Shown: positions 9,779-19,018, numbered from the stretch's first letter. The stretch: 64,000 nt of DNA from Chloroflexota bacterium (GCA_011523515.1 WTGO01000088.1:19825-83824); one strand, 5' to 3'. Notes: a model not told the origin generated them from the sequence alone. Program-made: numbers and translations.

Positions 9779-10477
9779 ATGAAGGTACGTATAAGGACTG
9801 CGACGGCCGACCATGCGCCCGAAGTCGCGACAATCGCTTTCAAAGCGCTCTCGATGCGAATCGACGCTGACAGCCCACGCGTGCAGCGCATCCTGGAAGA
9901 TGGCAACACCTTTGTAGCGATTGTGGAGGGACAGGTCGCGGGCTTGGTCAGCAACTTCATAACCTGTGATGCTCAGGGCGGCAGGCGTTTCGAGCTTGAT
10001 CTGCTGGGTGTTGCGCCGGCGTGGCAGGGACGCGGAATCGGCGCTCTGCTTGTTGAGAGAAGTCTGCAAGCTGCGAGCGAAGCGGGCGCGATTACGCTTC
10101 GCGCGCTGGTCCGCCGCGACAATAAACCCATGCAGCGTACCTGTTCTCGGACGGGCCTGCAGCGATCAGCGCAAATTTATCAACTTTGGGCGAGCCAAGC
10201 CGGACTGCCGCTTATCAAGCGCGGACGCAACGCGGCAGCGGGGATTATCCCGGTCGACACCTTATCCTACAGCGGCTATTGGCTCGAGGGCGCGCTCAGC
10301 CAGAGCATTATCGACGAAACCCGCGCGCTGTTGCGCGAAAACACGGAGCGCGCGCAGATGGGCGCCGTCGTCCCCGAATGTGACCGGGCGACCATCGAAC
10401 TGTTGCGCGCAAATTCATTTGACCGAATCGGCGACTTCCACTGGTGGACGCTTAGGCCAGGAAGCGCTCAATCTTGA
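9779..10477 (+). CDS. GNAT-family N-acetyltransferase
   Basis: Probably moves an acyl group from acyl-CoA to an amine; substrate unknown. The 232 aa product has a GNAT domain in residues 1-130, with the strand-4/helix-3 pyrophosphate loop LDLLGVAPAWQGRGIGALL. The remaining 100 residues (from about VDTLSYSGYW on) may be a second, degenerate GNAT-like half without an acetyl-CoA loop. An in-frame ATG 13 codons upstream is an alternative start. The gene is divergent from the MFS-like gene (about 100 bp apart). Its 3' end overlaps the convergent oxidase gene by 26 bp. Confidence 0.8.
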   Translation: MKVRIRTATADHAPEVATIAFKALSMRIDADSPRVQRILEDGNTFVAIVEGQVAGLVSNFITCDAQGGRRFELDLLGVAPAWQGRGIGALLVERSLQAASEAGAITLRALVRRDNKPMQRTCSRTGLQRSAQIYQLWASQAGLPLIKRGRNAAAGIIPVDTLSYSGYWLEGALSQSIIDETRALLRENTERAQMGAVVPECDRATIELLRANSFDRIGDFHWWTLRPGSAQS

Positions 10478-11597
10478 AGAGATTGTCGTTGTGAGGCGTC
10501 GCGCCATCCAGCGAAATATCAGCCAACATCTTGCCGATGGTAGTACTGAACTTGAAGCCGTGGCCGCTAAACCCGGCGCCGATCACCACATGATTATGCG
10601 CCGGGTGCCTGTCCACGACGAAGTGCTCATCGGGAGTCTGAGTATACAGGCAGATGCGGCTCTCGCGGACCGGCGCGTCGGCGATGCCGGGAATGTGCGC
10701 GCGCATAAAGGGACGCAGGGCGGCGACATTTTCCGTATCCGGTTCGCGGCTGATTTCTGATGGATGCGAAAATGGCGGGCCGCCATGGAAGGCGATCTTG
10801 AACCCGGAGCCGCCGTGCGAGGGAATACCGTATATCGCTTCCGGATACAGGCTGCCGACGTGGGCGATCCAGACCGGACAGTTGCCGGCCTCGTAAGGCG
10901 GCAACTCCGTCGGCGCCATGAAATTCAGTTGGCAGCGCAAGGGGGAGAGCGGCAAGTCCAAGCCAGTCTGCTCCAGAAGACGCTTCGCCCAGGCGCCGGC
11001 GGTTACGACCAGCGTGCCCGCTGAATACGTTCCCGTCGGAGTCGAGACCTCGACGCTATCGGCGCGCAAGTTTATCGAGGTTACGGTGGTAGCATCCTTT
11101 ATGGCGGCGCCATTGGACGCAGCCAATGTGATATGACCCAGCACTGCCTTCGAGGCTTTGACAAAGCCGCTGTCCGGCTGGTAGAGCGCTCTGAAATCGT
11201 CGGTGAGTTGGAATTGCGGGAAGCGGCGCATGGCTTCAGCTGGCGCGAGCAGCTCGTAAGGCAGTCCGCTCGCCTGCATCGCCGCGATGGTGGCTTCAAG
11301 CGAGGCTTCGCCGGCGGGCCCGAAGTCAATGCCACCGGTCCGAACCACGAGCTGATCGCCCAGTTTATCTTGAAGCGCATCCCATAAGGGAAATGTGTCT
11401 TTTGCCAGCTCCACGTATTCGAGATGGTCATAGGCATAACGAATAATGCGCGAGTAACCGTAGGAGCTGCCTAGGCGATGATCGAGCTCGAATTGCTCGA
11501 GCAGCAGAACACGCTGTCCGCGCTCGCTCAAGTAGTAGGCTGCGGCGCTGCCCATGGCGCCGGCGCCGATTACAATGGCGTCAAATACTTCGGTCAT
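10452..11597 (-). CDS. FAD-dependent N-methyl amino acid oxidase (sarcosine oxidase / SolA-like)
   Basis: Predicted to oxidise a secondary amine such as sarcosine or N-methyltryptophan, giving formaldehyde and H2O2. It is 381 aa, matching monomeric sarcosine oxidases. Visible are the dinucleotide-binding start DAIVIGAGAMGSAAAYYL, the R-rich GSSYGYSRIIRYAY segment, and the C-terminal CLYTQTPDEHFVVD whose Cys is the covalent flavin attachment site in this family. The ATG at MTEVFD was chosen because it places the GxGxxG at the usual distance. An ATG ten codons upstream would overlap the DUF58 stop by 4 bp (ATGA) and is possible. Substrate is not determined by the sequence. Confidence 0.85.
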   Translation of the reverse strand: MTEVFDAIVIGAGAMGSAAAYYLSERGQRVLLLEQFELDHRLGSSYGYSRIIRYAYDHLEYVELAKDTFPLWDALQDKLGDQLVVRTGGIDFGPAGEASLEATIAAMQASGLPYELLAPAEAMRRFPQFQLTDDFRALYQPDSGFVKASKAVLGHITLAASNGAAIKDATTVTSINLRADSVEVSTPTGTYSAGTLVVTAGAWAKRLLEQTGLDLPLSPLRCQLNFMAPTELPPYEAGNCPVWIAHVGSLYPEAIYGIPSHGGSGFKIAFHGGPPFSHPSEISREPDTENVAALRPFMRAHIPGIADAPVRESRICLYTQTPDEHFVVDRHPAHNHVVIGAGFSGHGFKFSTTIGKMLADISLDGATPHNDNLFKIERFLA

Positions 11598-11623
11598 CTC
11601 GCGAACTTGCTGTCGATTGCCGG

Positions 11624-12877
11624 TCAAATGGGTCGCTCTTCCAAAGCGGCGGCAATGTCATCATCCTTGCGCACCATTAGCGTTGGAATCTTGGCCAATT
11701 GTAGCATGCCGCGCAGCTCGCTTGAGTCCAGCCGGACATTAAACGATTGCGGATCAACGAAGACGCAGATCGGCCGAATGCCGCGGCGTATCAGCACCTG
11801 CGCTTCATTGATCCAATCCATATCCAGCGAGGAAGTGATGATCATCACCGTGGTGCCGCGCGTAAATTGGTGCGTCTCCAGCGACAGCATTTCCCGCAGT
11901 GTATGGATGGATGTGCTGCGCGCTACCGCCAACGCCTGCAGGACACGGGTCAGCTGTCGATTGCCGCGGTCGGGCTGGAATACTTGACGATAGGGCGTGT
12001 AAGCAGCGTAGCCAACAACGCGTTCATCGTCGATGAAGTGCTTGGCCAGCGAAGCGGCTATGATGGCGCCGTACTCCTCCGTTGACGGCGGAATGCGATA
12101 GGTGGAGGGCGCCATCCCGCCGCTCTGCCGCATGCGCTGCGCGGCCGGATCCTCAACCAGCGAGCTGGCCGAAAAGTCGCTGAACAGCCAGATATCCACC
12201 AGCGGGTCAAGCTCAAACTCCTTGACCATGATATCGCCGGTGCGCGCGGTCGAGCGCCAATGGATGCGGTTGATGCTGTCGCCGGGCACATAATCGCGGA
12301 TGCTGCTGGCATTCGTGGTGATCTGGTGGGTCAACTGCCGCTGAGCATCACCACCCGAAAGGAATCCGACTGGCAGCTCAACCCGATTCAATTCCACCGT
12401 CATCGGATAAACCATCAGGCGATCGGTCGCGCCGATGCGGCGGGGAGAGCGAAAAAGCCCAAAAGGGTCGCCTGATACCACCGTAATTGGTCCCAGCTGG
12501 AATTCTCCACGGACGGCGCAGACGGTATTCACCTCCCAGGCATGTTCTCTGCCGCTGACCAATGACGGTACGATGTGACTGGCTTTATGCCCGGGCAAAT
12601 CGGAATGATCGCGGATTTCCAGCCACAGCTTGGGGAAAAGCCCCGTCTTGCGAACGCCGAAGGACTCCTGAAAGACTCGGCCTACTTGCGATCGGCGCGT
12701 GCGGGTGGTGCGGCGCAGCGCGATGCCGCGCAGGGAGAGCCAGGTCCAAACAAACGACAGGCACATGACTGCGCCGATAACATAGGCCACGTTGAACAGC
12801 TCAGCGCGGCCCGTAAACAGACCAGTGAGCAGGCAGATGATGGTCAGAAGATATAGCGCGTTGCGGCGGCCGGGCAT
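11624..12877 (-). CDS. DUF58 (VWA-like) membrane protein, partner of MoxR
   Basis: A 417 aa protein with two N-terminal membrane spans (about residues 8-48), a beta-rich middle part, and the DUF58 core DYVPGDSINRIHWRSTAR followed by a von Willebrand A-like fold (VDIWLFSDFSAS). DUF58 proteins typically sit beside MoxR AAA ATPases and are thought to act in a chaperone-like or metal-insertion role; that partner is the next gene upstream, 6 bp away. The transglutaminase-like third member often seen with such pairs is missing here. No direct function can be read. Confidence 0.85.
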   Translation of the reverse strand: MPGRRNALYLLTIICLLTGLFTGRAELFNVAYVIGAVMCLSFVWTWLSLRGIALRRTTRTRRSQVGRVFQESFGVRKTGLFPKLWLEIRDHSDLPGHKASHIVPSLVSGREHAWEVNTVCAVRGEFQLGPITVVSGDPFGLFRSPRRIGATDRLMVYPMTVELNRVELPVGFLSGGDAQRQLTHQITTNASSIRDYVPGDSINRIHWRSTARTGDIMVKEFELDPLVDIWLFSDFSASSLVEDPAAQRMRQSGGMAPSTYRIPPSTEEYGAIIAASLAKHFIDDERVVGYAAYTPYRQVFQPDRGNRQLTRVLQALAVARSTSIHTLREMLSLETHQFTRGTTVMIITSSLDMDWINEAQVLIRRGIRPICVFVDPQSFNVRLDSSELRGMLQLAKIPTLMVRKDDDIAAALEERPI

Positions 12878-12883
12878 GGGACC

Positions 12884-13882
12884 CTAACGAACGGATGAAC
12901 CCGGCACGGGCGTGTTTTGCAGTATGTCCTGGACGATTGTGCGTGATGTGATGTTCTTGATGCGCGCCGCCGGTCCCACGATAATTCGATGCGCCAGCGT
13001 GACCTCGGCCAGCGCCTTGACATCGTCCGGAATCACAAAATCGCGACCCGTCATGGCCGCGCGGGCTTGCGCTGTGCGGAAGAGCGCCAGCGAGCCACGC
13101 GGGCTGCTGCCGAGATAAACATCGCCGTGGCGTCGCGAAGCCGTGATCAAACTGATGATGTATTGCTGCACTTCGTTTGCGACGTAGACATCCTTAATCT
13201 GCTGTTGAGCAGCCAGCAACTCCTTTAAAGAAACCACCTGCTGCAAATTCTGAATCGGATGCTGATACTGCTGTGACGAGAGAATCTTGAGCTCGTCGGC
13301 CGGCTGCGGATAGCCCATCTGAATGCGAACCAGAAAGCGATCGAGCTGCGCCTCCGGCAAGGGAAAGGTGCCCTCATATTCAATGGGGTTTTGCGTGGCC
13401 ATGATCAGGAAGGGATTGCTTAGGCGGTAGGTGACGCCGTCAACGGTCATCTGCCCTTCTTCCATGGCTTCGAGCAGGGCGGACTGTGTCTTGGGCGTGG
13501 CGCGGTTGATCTCATCGGCTAGCACGATCTGCGCCATGATGGGACCGGGACGAAACTCAAACTCACGCGTTTTGGGATTGTAAATCGAGACGCCGGTGAT
13601 GTCGGACGGCAGCATATCGGGCGTAAATTGTATGCGGTTGAATGTGCAGCCCACGGCGCGCGCCAGGGACTTGGCCAACATGGTCTTGCCCACGCCCGGA
13701 ATATCTTCCAGCAATATGTGCCCGCGGCACAGCAGGCCCAGCGTCGTCAGCCGAATCTCATTCGCCTTCCCCAGGATCACCTGGCCGACGCTGTTGGTTA
13801 CCCGTTCCGCGATCTCTTGCACGGTTGCGGTTGTTTGCCGAACTTGAGCCGTCCGCCTTGTCGTTGGGTATTGTTCGCCCAT
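12884..13882 (-). CDS. MoxR-family AAA+ ATPase
   Basis: A 332 aa cytoplasmic ATPase thought to remodel or activate partner proteins, here probably the DUF58 protein encoded just downstream. Walker [16 protein letters not shown], Walker B with sensor ([23 protein letters not shown]), [21 protein letters not shown] and the C-terminal lid SPRGSLAL are all present. The ATG used is one codon after an in-frame TTG. A TATACT sequence 46-51 bases upstream of the start resembles a -10 but lacks a good -35. Confidence 0.92.
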   Translation of the reverse strand: MGEQYPTTRRTAQVRQTTATVQEIAERVTNSVGQVILGKANEIRLTTLGLLCRGHILLEDIPGVGKTMLAKSLARAVGCTFNRIQFTPDMLPSDITGVSIYNPKTREFEFRPGPIMAQIVLADEINRATPKTQSALLEAMEEGQMTVDGVTYRLSNPFLIMATQNPIEYEGTFPLPEAQLDRFLVRIQMGYPQPADELKILSSQQYQHPIQNLQQVVSLKELLAAQQQIKDVYVANEVQQYIISLITASRRHGDVYLGSSPRGSLALFRTAQARAAMTGRDFVIPDDVKALAEVTLAHRIIVGPAARIKNITSRTIVQDILQNTPVPGSSVR

Positions 13883-14274
13883 CAATCAGAATCCACTTGT
13901 GTCCAATTGCACAATCGCACTGCGTTTAGTATAGCTGAATACGGAGTCATCGTAGCCCACGGGTCGCCTTCGTTTGGGATTCGACATGCCGACCGCTTGC
14001 CGATTAGCCTTCAACAAGTATAATGAAACGCAGGCAGAACCAATATGGCAACTTTGTCCTGACAGAGGTTCTGTTGCGCATTACCGGCTCTCACAGCAAA
14101 TAGCACGTAACGCGATAGATGCGGCGCACCCCCAAAGCGGATAGTTTTGCGCTTGCTGTAGAGCAATAGCAAGCTGGCAGGGACGATTGACGTGAGTATG
14201 CGCTTGGAGACAATCCGTCGCTGTTACTTAGAGTTTCAGCTTTTTGCGCGCATCCAAAGCAAGAGGGCAAGGCG
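13883..14274. other. Intergenic region (392 bp) with one inverted repeat
   Basis: No convincing gene. The left end holds the 5' side of the MoxR gene with a lone TATACT on the minus strand (13928-13933). On the plus strand a perfect TATAAT lies at 14019-14024, but its best -35 candidates are weak, and it would leave a leader of about 240 bases before the roadblock gene. An inverted repeat of 7 bp arms (GCTTGCT at 14151-14157, AGCAAGC at 14168-14174, 10-base loop) lies about 100 bases upstream of that gene. It has no T-run, so it is not an obvious terminator. Confidence 0.5.
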
Positions 14275-14646
14275 TTGATAGCATCGCGCACGGAAAGCAT
14301 CGAAAAACGGCTGACCGGCTTGCGACTGTCGGGATCGGACATACAGGCGGCCGCGGTGATCAGCGTGGATGGTCTGATGATCGCCAGTTCCCTGCCCGAT
14401 GACCTGCCGCAGGATCTTGTCTCAGCGATGTCGGCGGCGATGCTGGCGCTCGGTGAGAGAATTGCGCAGGAATTGGGTCGCGGCGCTCTCGATCAAGTTT
14501 TCATAAAGGGCGATAATGGGTACGTACTCATGATGGCTGTGAACGAAAGTGCCGTGCTCACGGGCTTGGTCGGGGCGGAAGCCAAACTCGGCCTCGCCCT
14601 GCTGGATATGCAGCGGACGGCTGCGGGATTGCGCGAAAACTTGTGA
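14275..14646 (+). CDS. Roadblock/LC7-domain protein
   Basis: A 123 aa single-domain roadblock (MglB-like) protein. The fold pattern is clear: an N-terminal helix, AAAVISVDGLMIASSLP hairpin, long helix (LVSAMSAAMLALGERIAQEL), then GYVLMMAVNESAVLTGLV strands and a last helix. Bacterial family members regulate small Ras-like GTPases or form dimeric scaffolds; no GTPase gene is visible nearby. The only usable start is TTG at 14275; an in-frame stop at 14188 rules out a much longer N-terminus and no ATG or GTG lies between. It precedes pyrG by 73 bp on the same strand. Confidence 0.8.
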   Translation: MIASRTESIEKRLTGLRLSGSDIQAAAVISVDGLMIASSLPDDLPQDLVSAMSAAMLALGERIAQELGRGALDQVFIKGDNGYVLMMAVNESAVLTGLVGAEAKLGLALLDMQRTAAGLRENL

Positions 14647-14719
14647 ACGTTTGCATACTCGTTTAGACAGCGTGGCGGGGACGCCGCGGATGTCATCATG
14701 ATAGGATGGAAGAGTTGAC

Positions 14720-16372
14720 GTGAAACCGAAATACATCTTCTGCACGGGTGGCGTTGTCAGCTCCGTTGGCAAGGGTTTGACAGTCGCGGCAATAGGTCGC
14801 ATTCTGAAGGCGCGCGGAATGAAAGTGGCCATCCAGAAGCTGGACCCCTACCTAAACGTAGACCCGGGCACGATGAGCCCCTACCAGCACGGTGAAGTCT
14901 ATGTCACCTCAGATGGCGCCGAAACTGACCTCGACCTGGGGCACTACGAACGTTTTGTTGATGAAAACGTCAGCCGACTTTCCAACGTCACATCCGGCCA
15001 AGTGTACCTGACGGTTATCGAGAAAGAGCGCAAGGGCGATTATCTCGGCGGTACGATTCAAGTCGTGCCCCATATTACTAACGAGATCAAGCGCTGCATC
15101 AAGCTGCTCGGCAATCGCACGAATGCTGACGTGGTCATTGTCGAGGTCGGCGGAACCGCAGGCGACATCGAGAGTCTGCCGTTCCTGGAGGCGCTGCGGC
15201 AGCTGCGCACTGAATTCAAGCGGCGCGATACGATGTACGTGCACGTAACCTTTTTGCCCCATATCGGCGCGACTGACGAGCTAAAGACTAAGCCGACCCA
15301 GCATAGCGTGCGGGAGCTGCGCGGAATCGGCATCCAGCCGGATGTGATTATCGCCCGCACCGATTATCCGGTGAATGACGAAATCGTCAATAAAATTGCG
15401 CTCTTTTGCGATGTAGACAAAGACGCGGTTATTCCGCTGCAAACAGCGGATAATATCTATGCCGTCCCGCTCATGATCGAGAATACGGGCTTGGGAGATT
15501 ATATTCTGGAACGCATGCAGCTTGAATCGGGACCGCCCGATTTGCGCGAATGGGAAGCTATAGTCGGCAAATGTCACGCTGTCAAAGAAAAACTGCGAAT
15601 CGGCATTGTCGGAAAATACGTCGAATTGCACGATGCCTACATGTCCGTGAAGGAATCCGTTTTCCACGCAGCTGTGCAGCGAGACCAGGATGTGGATATA
15701 CGCTGGATTCATTCCGGGGAATTGGAAAAGGGCAAGCGCCTCGAAGAACTTGGCGAACTGGATGGCATCATTGTGCCGGGTGGGTTCGGCTATCGTGGCA
15801 TCGAAGGCAAAATCGCAGCCGCGAAGTACGCTCGCGAGAACAATGTACCCTATTTGGGCTTGTGCCTGGGCATGCAGGTAATGTGTATTGAATATGCCCG
15901 AAACGTTTTGGAGCTGGACGACGCCAACAGCTACGAGTTTGACGTCAGCACGCCGCACCCCGTGATCGATCTGATGCTTGAGCAGCGAGCGATTACGGAC
16001 ATGGGCGGAACCATGCGGCTGGGCGAGTATCCCTGTCTGCTTCAGCCCAATTCGGCGGCGGCGCAAGCATACGGGACGGAGCAGATACTCGAGCGCCATC
16101 GACATCGCTTTGAATTCAACAACGACTATCGCGAAGTTTTCTCCGCCAACGGCGTTTACTTCAGCGGTTTGAGCCCGGATGGCGTATTGGTGGAAATCTC
16201 CGAGCTGCAGGATCATCCCTTTATGCTTGGCTCCCAATTCCATCCGGAGTTTCTCAGTCGGCCAAATCGTCCTCATCCGCTGTTTTCAGCTTTTATACAA
16301 GCATCTGCCGAGTACCGGGACGAAATGGGCCGCTTCCGAGAAGCGCCCGCTTGGGGCGTCGACTCGGCTTAA
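14720..16372 (+). CDS. pyrG: CTP synthase
   Basis: Aminates UTP to CTP with glutamine and ATP. The 550 aa product has the N-terminal synthetase domain (KYIFCTGGVVSSVGKG, the P-loop-like start; KLDPYLNVDPGTMSP; VEVGGTAGDIES) and a C-terminal class I glutaminase domain with the nucleophile Cys in LGLCLGMQ and the His/Glu pair in FHPEF. Translation starts at GTG with GGAAGAG upstream; the protein begins exactly where the family does. The downstream gene follows after 79 bp on the same strand. Confidence 0.97.
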   Translation: MKPKYIFCTGGVVSSVGKGLTVAAIGRILKARGMKVAIQKLDPYLNVDPGTMSPYQHGEVYVTSDGAETDLDLGHYERFVDENVSRLSNVTSGQVYLTVIEKERKGDYLGGTIQVVPHITNEIKRCIKLLGNRTNADVVIVEVGGTAGDIESLPFLEALRQLRTEFKRRDTMYVHVTFLPHIGATDELKTKPTQHSVRELRGIGIQPDVIIARTDYPVNDEIVNKIALFCDVDKDAVIPLQTADNIYAVPLMIENTGLGDYILERMQLESGPPDLREWEAIVGKCHAVKEKLRIGIVGKYVELHDAYMSVKESVFHAAVQRDQDVDIRWIHSGELEKGKRLEELGELDGIIVPGGFGYRGIEGKIAAAKYARENNVPYLGLCLGMQVMCIEYARNVLELDDANSYEFDVSTPHPVIDLMLEQRAITDMGGTMRLGEYPCLLQPNSAAAQAYGTEQILERHRHRFEFNNDYREVFSANGVYFSGLSPDGVLVEISELQDHPFMLGSQFHPEFLSRPNRPHPLFSAFIQASAEYRDEMGRFREAPAWGVDSA

Positions 16373-16451
16373 ACGGTCTGTAGCAATGTGCCTGGCGGCA
16401 TGGCGGGCGGCGGCTGCAGCGACGCATAGCCCTGAGGGCGAGGAAGGTCTG

Positions 16452-17495
16452 ATGTCACTGCGTGACTTTATCACGGCGATTCCAAAGGTTGAGCTGAATC
16501 TGCAGCTGACCGGCGCCTTGCGCAGAGAAAGTCTGCTCATGATCGCTCATCAGAACGGTGTCTCAGCGCAACAGGAAGACTTTGCGCAATGGCTTGAATT
16601 GATCGATCGCCCCGACTATGCGCGTCTCGATGAAATCGCGCGCGCAGCCGGCAGCTGGGTGATGTATCCGGAGGACATCGCCCTGGTTGTCTACGACATG
16701 GGCCTGGCGCTGTCCAAACAGAATGTCCACTATGCTGAGGTTGCGGTGGCGCCACCGGATTTCATCGGCGCCGCCCACATGAATTTCGACACCTTCTTCG
16801 CGGCTCTCAACGACGGACGAGACCGCGTACTGCGGGCATGGAATGTCGACATTGCGTGGATTCTCTGCATTCCCTGGGACAATCCGCGCTCGGGGGATGA
16901 TGTGGCTCGTTGGGCGACCGGCGGCGCCGCTCAACTAGGCCATGTTGTTGGCATGGGTCTCACGGGACCTGAAGGCGCGCAGCCAGTGGGGCAATTCCGC
17001 CGCGCCTTCGACACGGCGCGCAAGAAAGAAACCTACACGATTGTCAATGCCGGCAGCAGTTTAGGCGTAGACGGCATCAATGCTGCGCTAACTGAATTGT
17101 CGCCGCATCGCTTGACCGACTCGTGGGGCATCGCTGGGCACAGCGCAACGCGCGACCTGCTGGCGGAAAACGGGATACCCATCGTTGTCTCCTTGCATCG
17201 GGCTCTGCGGCTGGGGCTGACCAAGACTGCGGCGGACTACCCCTTGCGACAGCTTCTGGATAGCGGCCTGCAGGTGCTGCTCTCGTCGGGCATGCCATCG
17301 CTGCTGGGCGCCAATTTGATCGACGAATACGAGCTGGCGCGCACGGCCTGCGGGCTGGAGACCGACGCGCTAATTCAGCTGATGCGCCAATCTATCGAAT
17401 TTTCCTTCCTCGATGCCGAGCGCAAGGAAAAGCTGCTGCTGCGCTTCGACCGGGAAGTAAAGACGGCGCGTCGCATGCTGCTCGCGGATGATTAA
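16452..17495 (+). CDS. Adenosine-deaminase-like protein lacking all metal and catalytic residues (pseudoenzyme)
   Basis: The 347 aa product follows the adenosine deaminase barrel from end to end, from PKVELNLQLTGALRRESLL at the N-terminus to the helical FSFLDAERKEKLL at the C-terminus. Every key residue is replaced. The zinc-binding HxH is N16/Q18. HAGE, with the third zinc His and the catalytic Glu, is NAGS (N199, S202). The catalytic His of the GHG motif is D223. The Asp pair near the C-terminus is G280/M281. The frame is intact with a strong AGGAAGG ribosome site before the ATG, so this is not a decaying gene. It probably binds a ligand or a partner rather than deaminating. It lies 79 bp after pyrG, suggesting a link to nucleotide metabolism. 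Homology is my alignment from memory. Confidence 0.8.
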   Translation: MSLRDFITAIPKVELNLQLTGALRRESLLMIAHQNGVSAQQEDFAQWLELIDRPDYARLDEIARAAGSWVMYPEDIALVVYDMGLALSKQNVHYAEVAVAPPDFIGAAHMNFDTFFAALNDGRDRVLRAWNVDIAWILCIPWDNPRSGDDVARWATGGAAQLGHVVGMGLTGPEGAQPVGQFRRAFDTARKKETYTIVNAGSSLGVDGINAALTELSPHRLTDSWGIAGHSATRDLLAENGIPIVVSLHRALRLGLTKTAADYPLRQLLDSGLQVLLSSGMPSLLGANLIDEYELARTACGLETDALIQLMRQSIEFSFLDAERKEKLLLRFDREVKTARRMLLADD

Positions 17496-17531
17496 ACCCG
17501 GCAATTGGCTTCGGTTCAGCTTGTCGTTAGC

Positions 17532-17969
17532 CTAATCAACCGGCGTGACGGTAATATTGCCGAAACCGCTGTCGTCGATGGGCAGCGTAATCAGCAGCCG
17601 ACTGCCGCTGTCCACCTTTGCCCGCGCCTCGTGTCCCTTGACCGGCACGGACAGCTCAATATGACGCGTCACCGGACCGAAGCGGCGCTCCTGCAGAAAA
17701 TAGCGAGCGTCGGTCGGCGTCGCCTCGGGTTCAGTCTGCATCGACAGCGTCAGCACATTGGACTCCAGGCTGATCTCGATAGTGTCCTTGACCAGCCCGT
17801 CGATTGCCTGCGTGCAAATGTGGAGGATTCCATCCGCCTCGTACATATCGAGCGTGAGCTGTTCGGAATTGCTGGTGACCGTGCGGATGCCTTTTTCAAC
17901 CGTCTTGGTGATCTGCTCGCCCAGATTCTGCAATTCCTTCATCGGGTCGAAACGTGATTCGTTTGTCAT
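17532..17969 (-). CDS. Hsp20 / alpha-crystallin-type small heat shock protein
   Basis: ATP-independent chaperone that holds unfolding proteins. It is 145 aa. After an amphipathic N-terminal helix the alpha-crystallin domain can be followed: MYEADGILHICTQAIDG, IEISLESNVLTLSMQ, the FLQERRFGPVTRHIELSVPV signature and a final hydrophobic strand; the C-terminal IxI-like motif (ITVT) is weak. The ATG has GGAG eight bases upstream; a TTG four codons earlier is unlikely. A promoter can be read just upstream. The gene is convergent to the ADA-like gene. Confidence 0.78.
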   Translation of the reverse strand: MTNESRFDPMKELQNLGEQITKTVEKGIRTVTSNSEQLTLDMYEADGILHICTQAIDGLVKDTIEISLESNVLTLSMQTEPEATPTDARYFLQERRFGPVTRHIELSVPVKGHEARAKVDSGSRLLITLPIDDSGFGNITVTPVD

Positions 17970-18001
17970 GGGGTCTCCCAATGCCTTGCCATTCTTGAAA
18001 C

Positions 18002-18030
18002 ATTATACGTATCACCCCGGATTTTGTCGC
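18002..18030 (-). promoter_or_regulatory. Sigma70-type promoter of the Hsp20 gene
   Basis: On the minus strand GCGACA (18025-18030) is followed after 17 bp by a perfect TATAAT (18002-18007). The -10 lies about 33 bases before the ATG. No CIRCE-type inverted repeat is visible, so heat regulation by HrcA is not supported. Confidence 0.55.
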
Positions 18031-18184
18031 AAGGGAATGAACTCTGCGCGCGACAATGACGCCGAGGCCGTCGTAGTGCTCAGCCGCAGACTGGGCGCGG
18101 CAAACTATACGGTGGATCGAGTCTTTGACATCGGAAATCTTTTGGTTATGATTCGCCGGAATACAGCGGAAAGGTGAGGCGGCA

Positions 18185-19018
18185 ATGCCCAGAGTCGCAT
18201 ACCAGGGGATACCTGGCGCCAACTCGGAAATCGCGGTGCGGCAGCACTTTGGCGACGATGCGGACGCCATTCCCTGTCAAGACTTCAGCCACCTCTTTTC
18301 AGCCCTGCAGGCCGATGAAGTCGATTTCAGCTTGCTGCCGGTCGAAAACGCCTTGGCCGGTTCCGTCAGCGGCGCCTACGAATTGCTGCTGGATCATGAC
18401 GTTCGCATCCAGGCGGAGGTGATCTTGCACGTCCATCATGCGCTGCTGGCCAACCCGGAGACGACGCTTGAAAATGTGACCACTGTGCGCTCGCATCCGC
18501 AGGCCTTGCTGCAATGCGAGCGCTTTTTGCAGCGACACGATATGGAATCGGTAGCCTGGTATGATACCGCCGGCGCCGCGAAAGACTTGTCGGAATCGCC
18601 CCAGCCCGGCGTGGCGGTGATCGCCCCCAAACTGGCTGGCGAACTCTACGGTTTGGAATTGGTCGCGGCCGATATCGAAGACGAACGCTTCAACTATACG
18701 CGTTTTCTCGTGATGGGGCACGGCGATCCGGAGCCGTCCGATTACAACAAGACTTCGATCGTCTTTGCGACGCGTCACCGGCCGGCGGCGCTCTATGAAT
18801 GCCTAGGAGAATTCGCCAAACGCGACTTGAATTTGACCAAGCTCGAATCCCGTCCGCGGCGAAATCGCCCCTGGGAGCCGCTGTTTTATCTCGATTTCGA
18901 GGGTCACTGGCAAGAACCGCGCTGCCAGGAACTGCTGACGCAATTGCTGCAGCTGACCTCTTTTGTGAAAATGTTGGGATCGTACCCGGCCGTCCGCTCC
19001 GGTACTGTCGGCATGTAA
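18185..19018 (+). CDS. pheA: Prephenate dehydratase
   Basis: Decarboxylates and dehydrates prephenate to phenylpyruvate in phenylalanine synthesis. The 277 aa monofunctional enzyme starts with VAYQGIPGANSE and has LLPVENALAGSV, the catalytic NYTRF motif, and a C-terminal ACT domain with LTKLESRPRRNRPWEPLFYLD, whose ESRP-type motif binds phenylalanine for feedback control. No chorismate mutase domain is attached. GTGAGG precedes the ATG. asd follows on the same strand after 133 bp, giving a small amino acid synthesis group. Confidence 0.94.
   Translation: MPRVAYQGIPGANSEIAVRQHFGDDADAIPCQDFSHLFSALQADEVDFSLLPVENALAGSVSGAYELLLDHDVRIQAEVILHVHHALLANPETTLENVTTVRSHPQALLQCERFLQRHDMESVAWYDTAGAAKDLSESPQPGVAVIAPKLAGELYGLELVAADIEDERFNYTRFLVMGHGDPEPSDYNKTSIVFATRHRPAALYECLGEFAKRDLNLTKLESRPRRNRPWEPLFYLDFEGHWQEPRCQELLTQLLQLTSFVKMLGSYPAVRSGTVGM

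Noticed and set aside
14019..14024. Perfect TATAAT as the promoter of the roadblock gene
   Set aside because: No convincing -35 at 16-18 bp and a leader of about 240 bases; kept only as a note in the intergenic entry.
15281..16276. Long open frame (331 codons) on the minus strand opposite pyrG
   Set aside because: It lies wholly antisense to a clear CTP synthase and its translation resembles no protein family; such frames are a by-product of the high-GC codon pattern.
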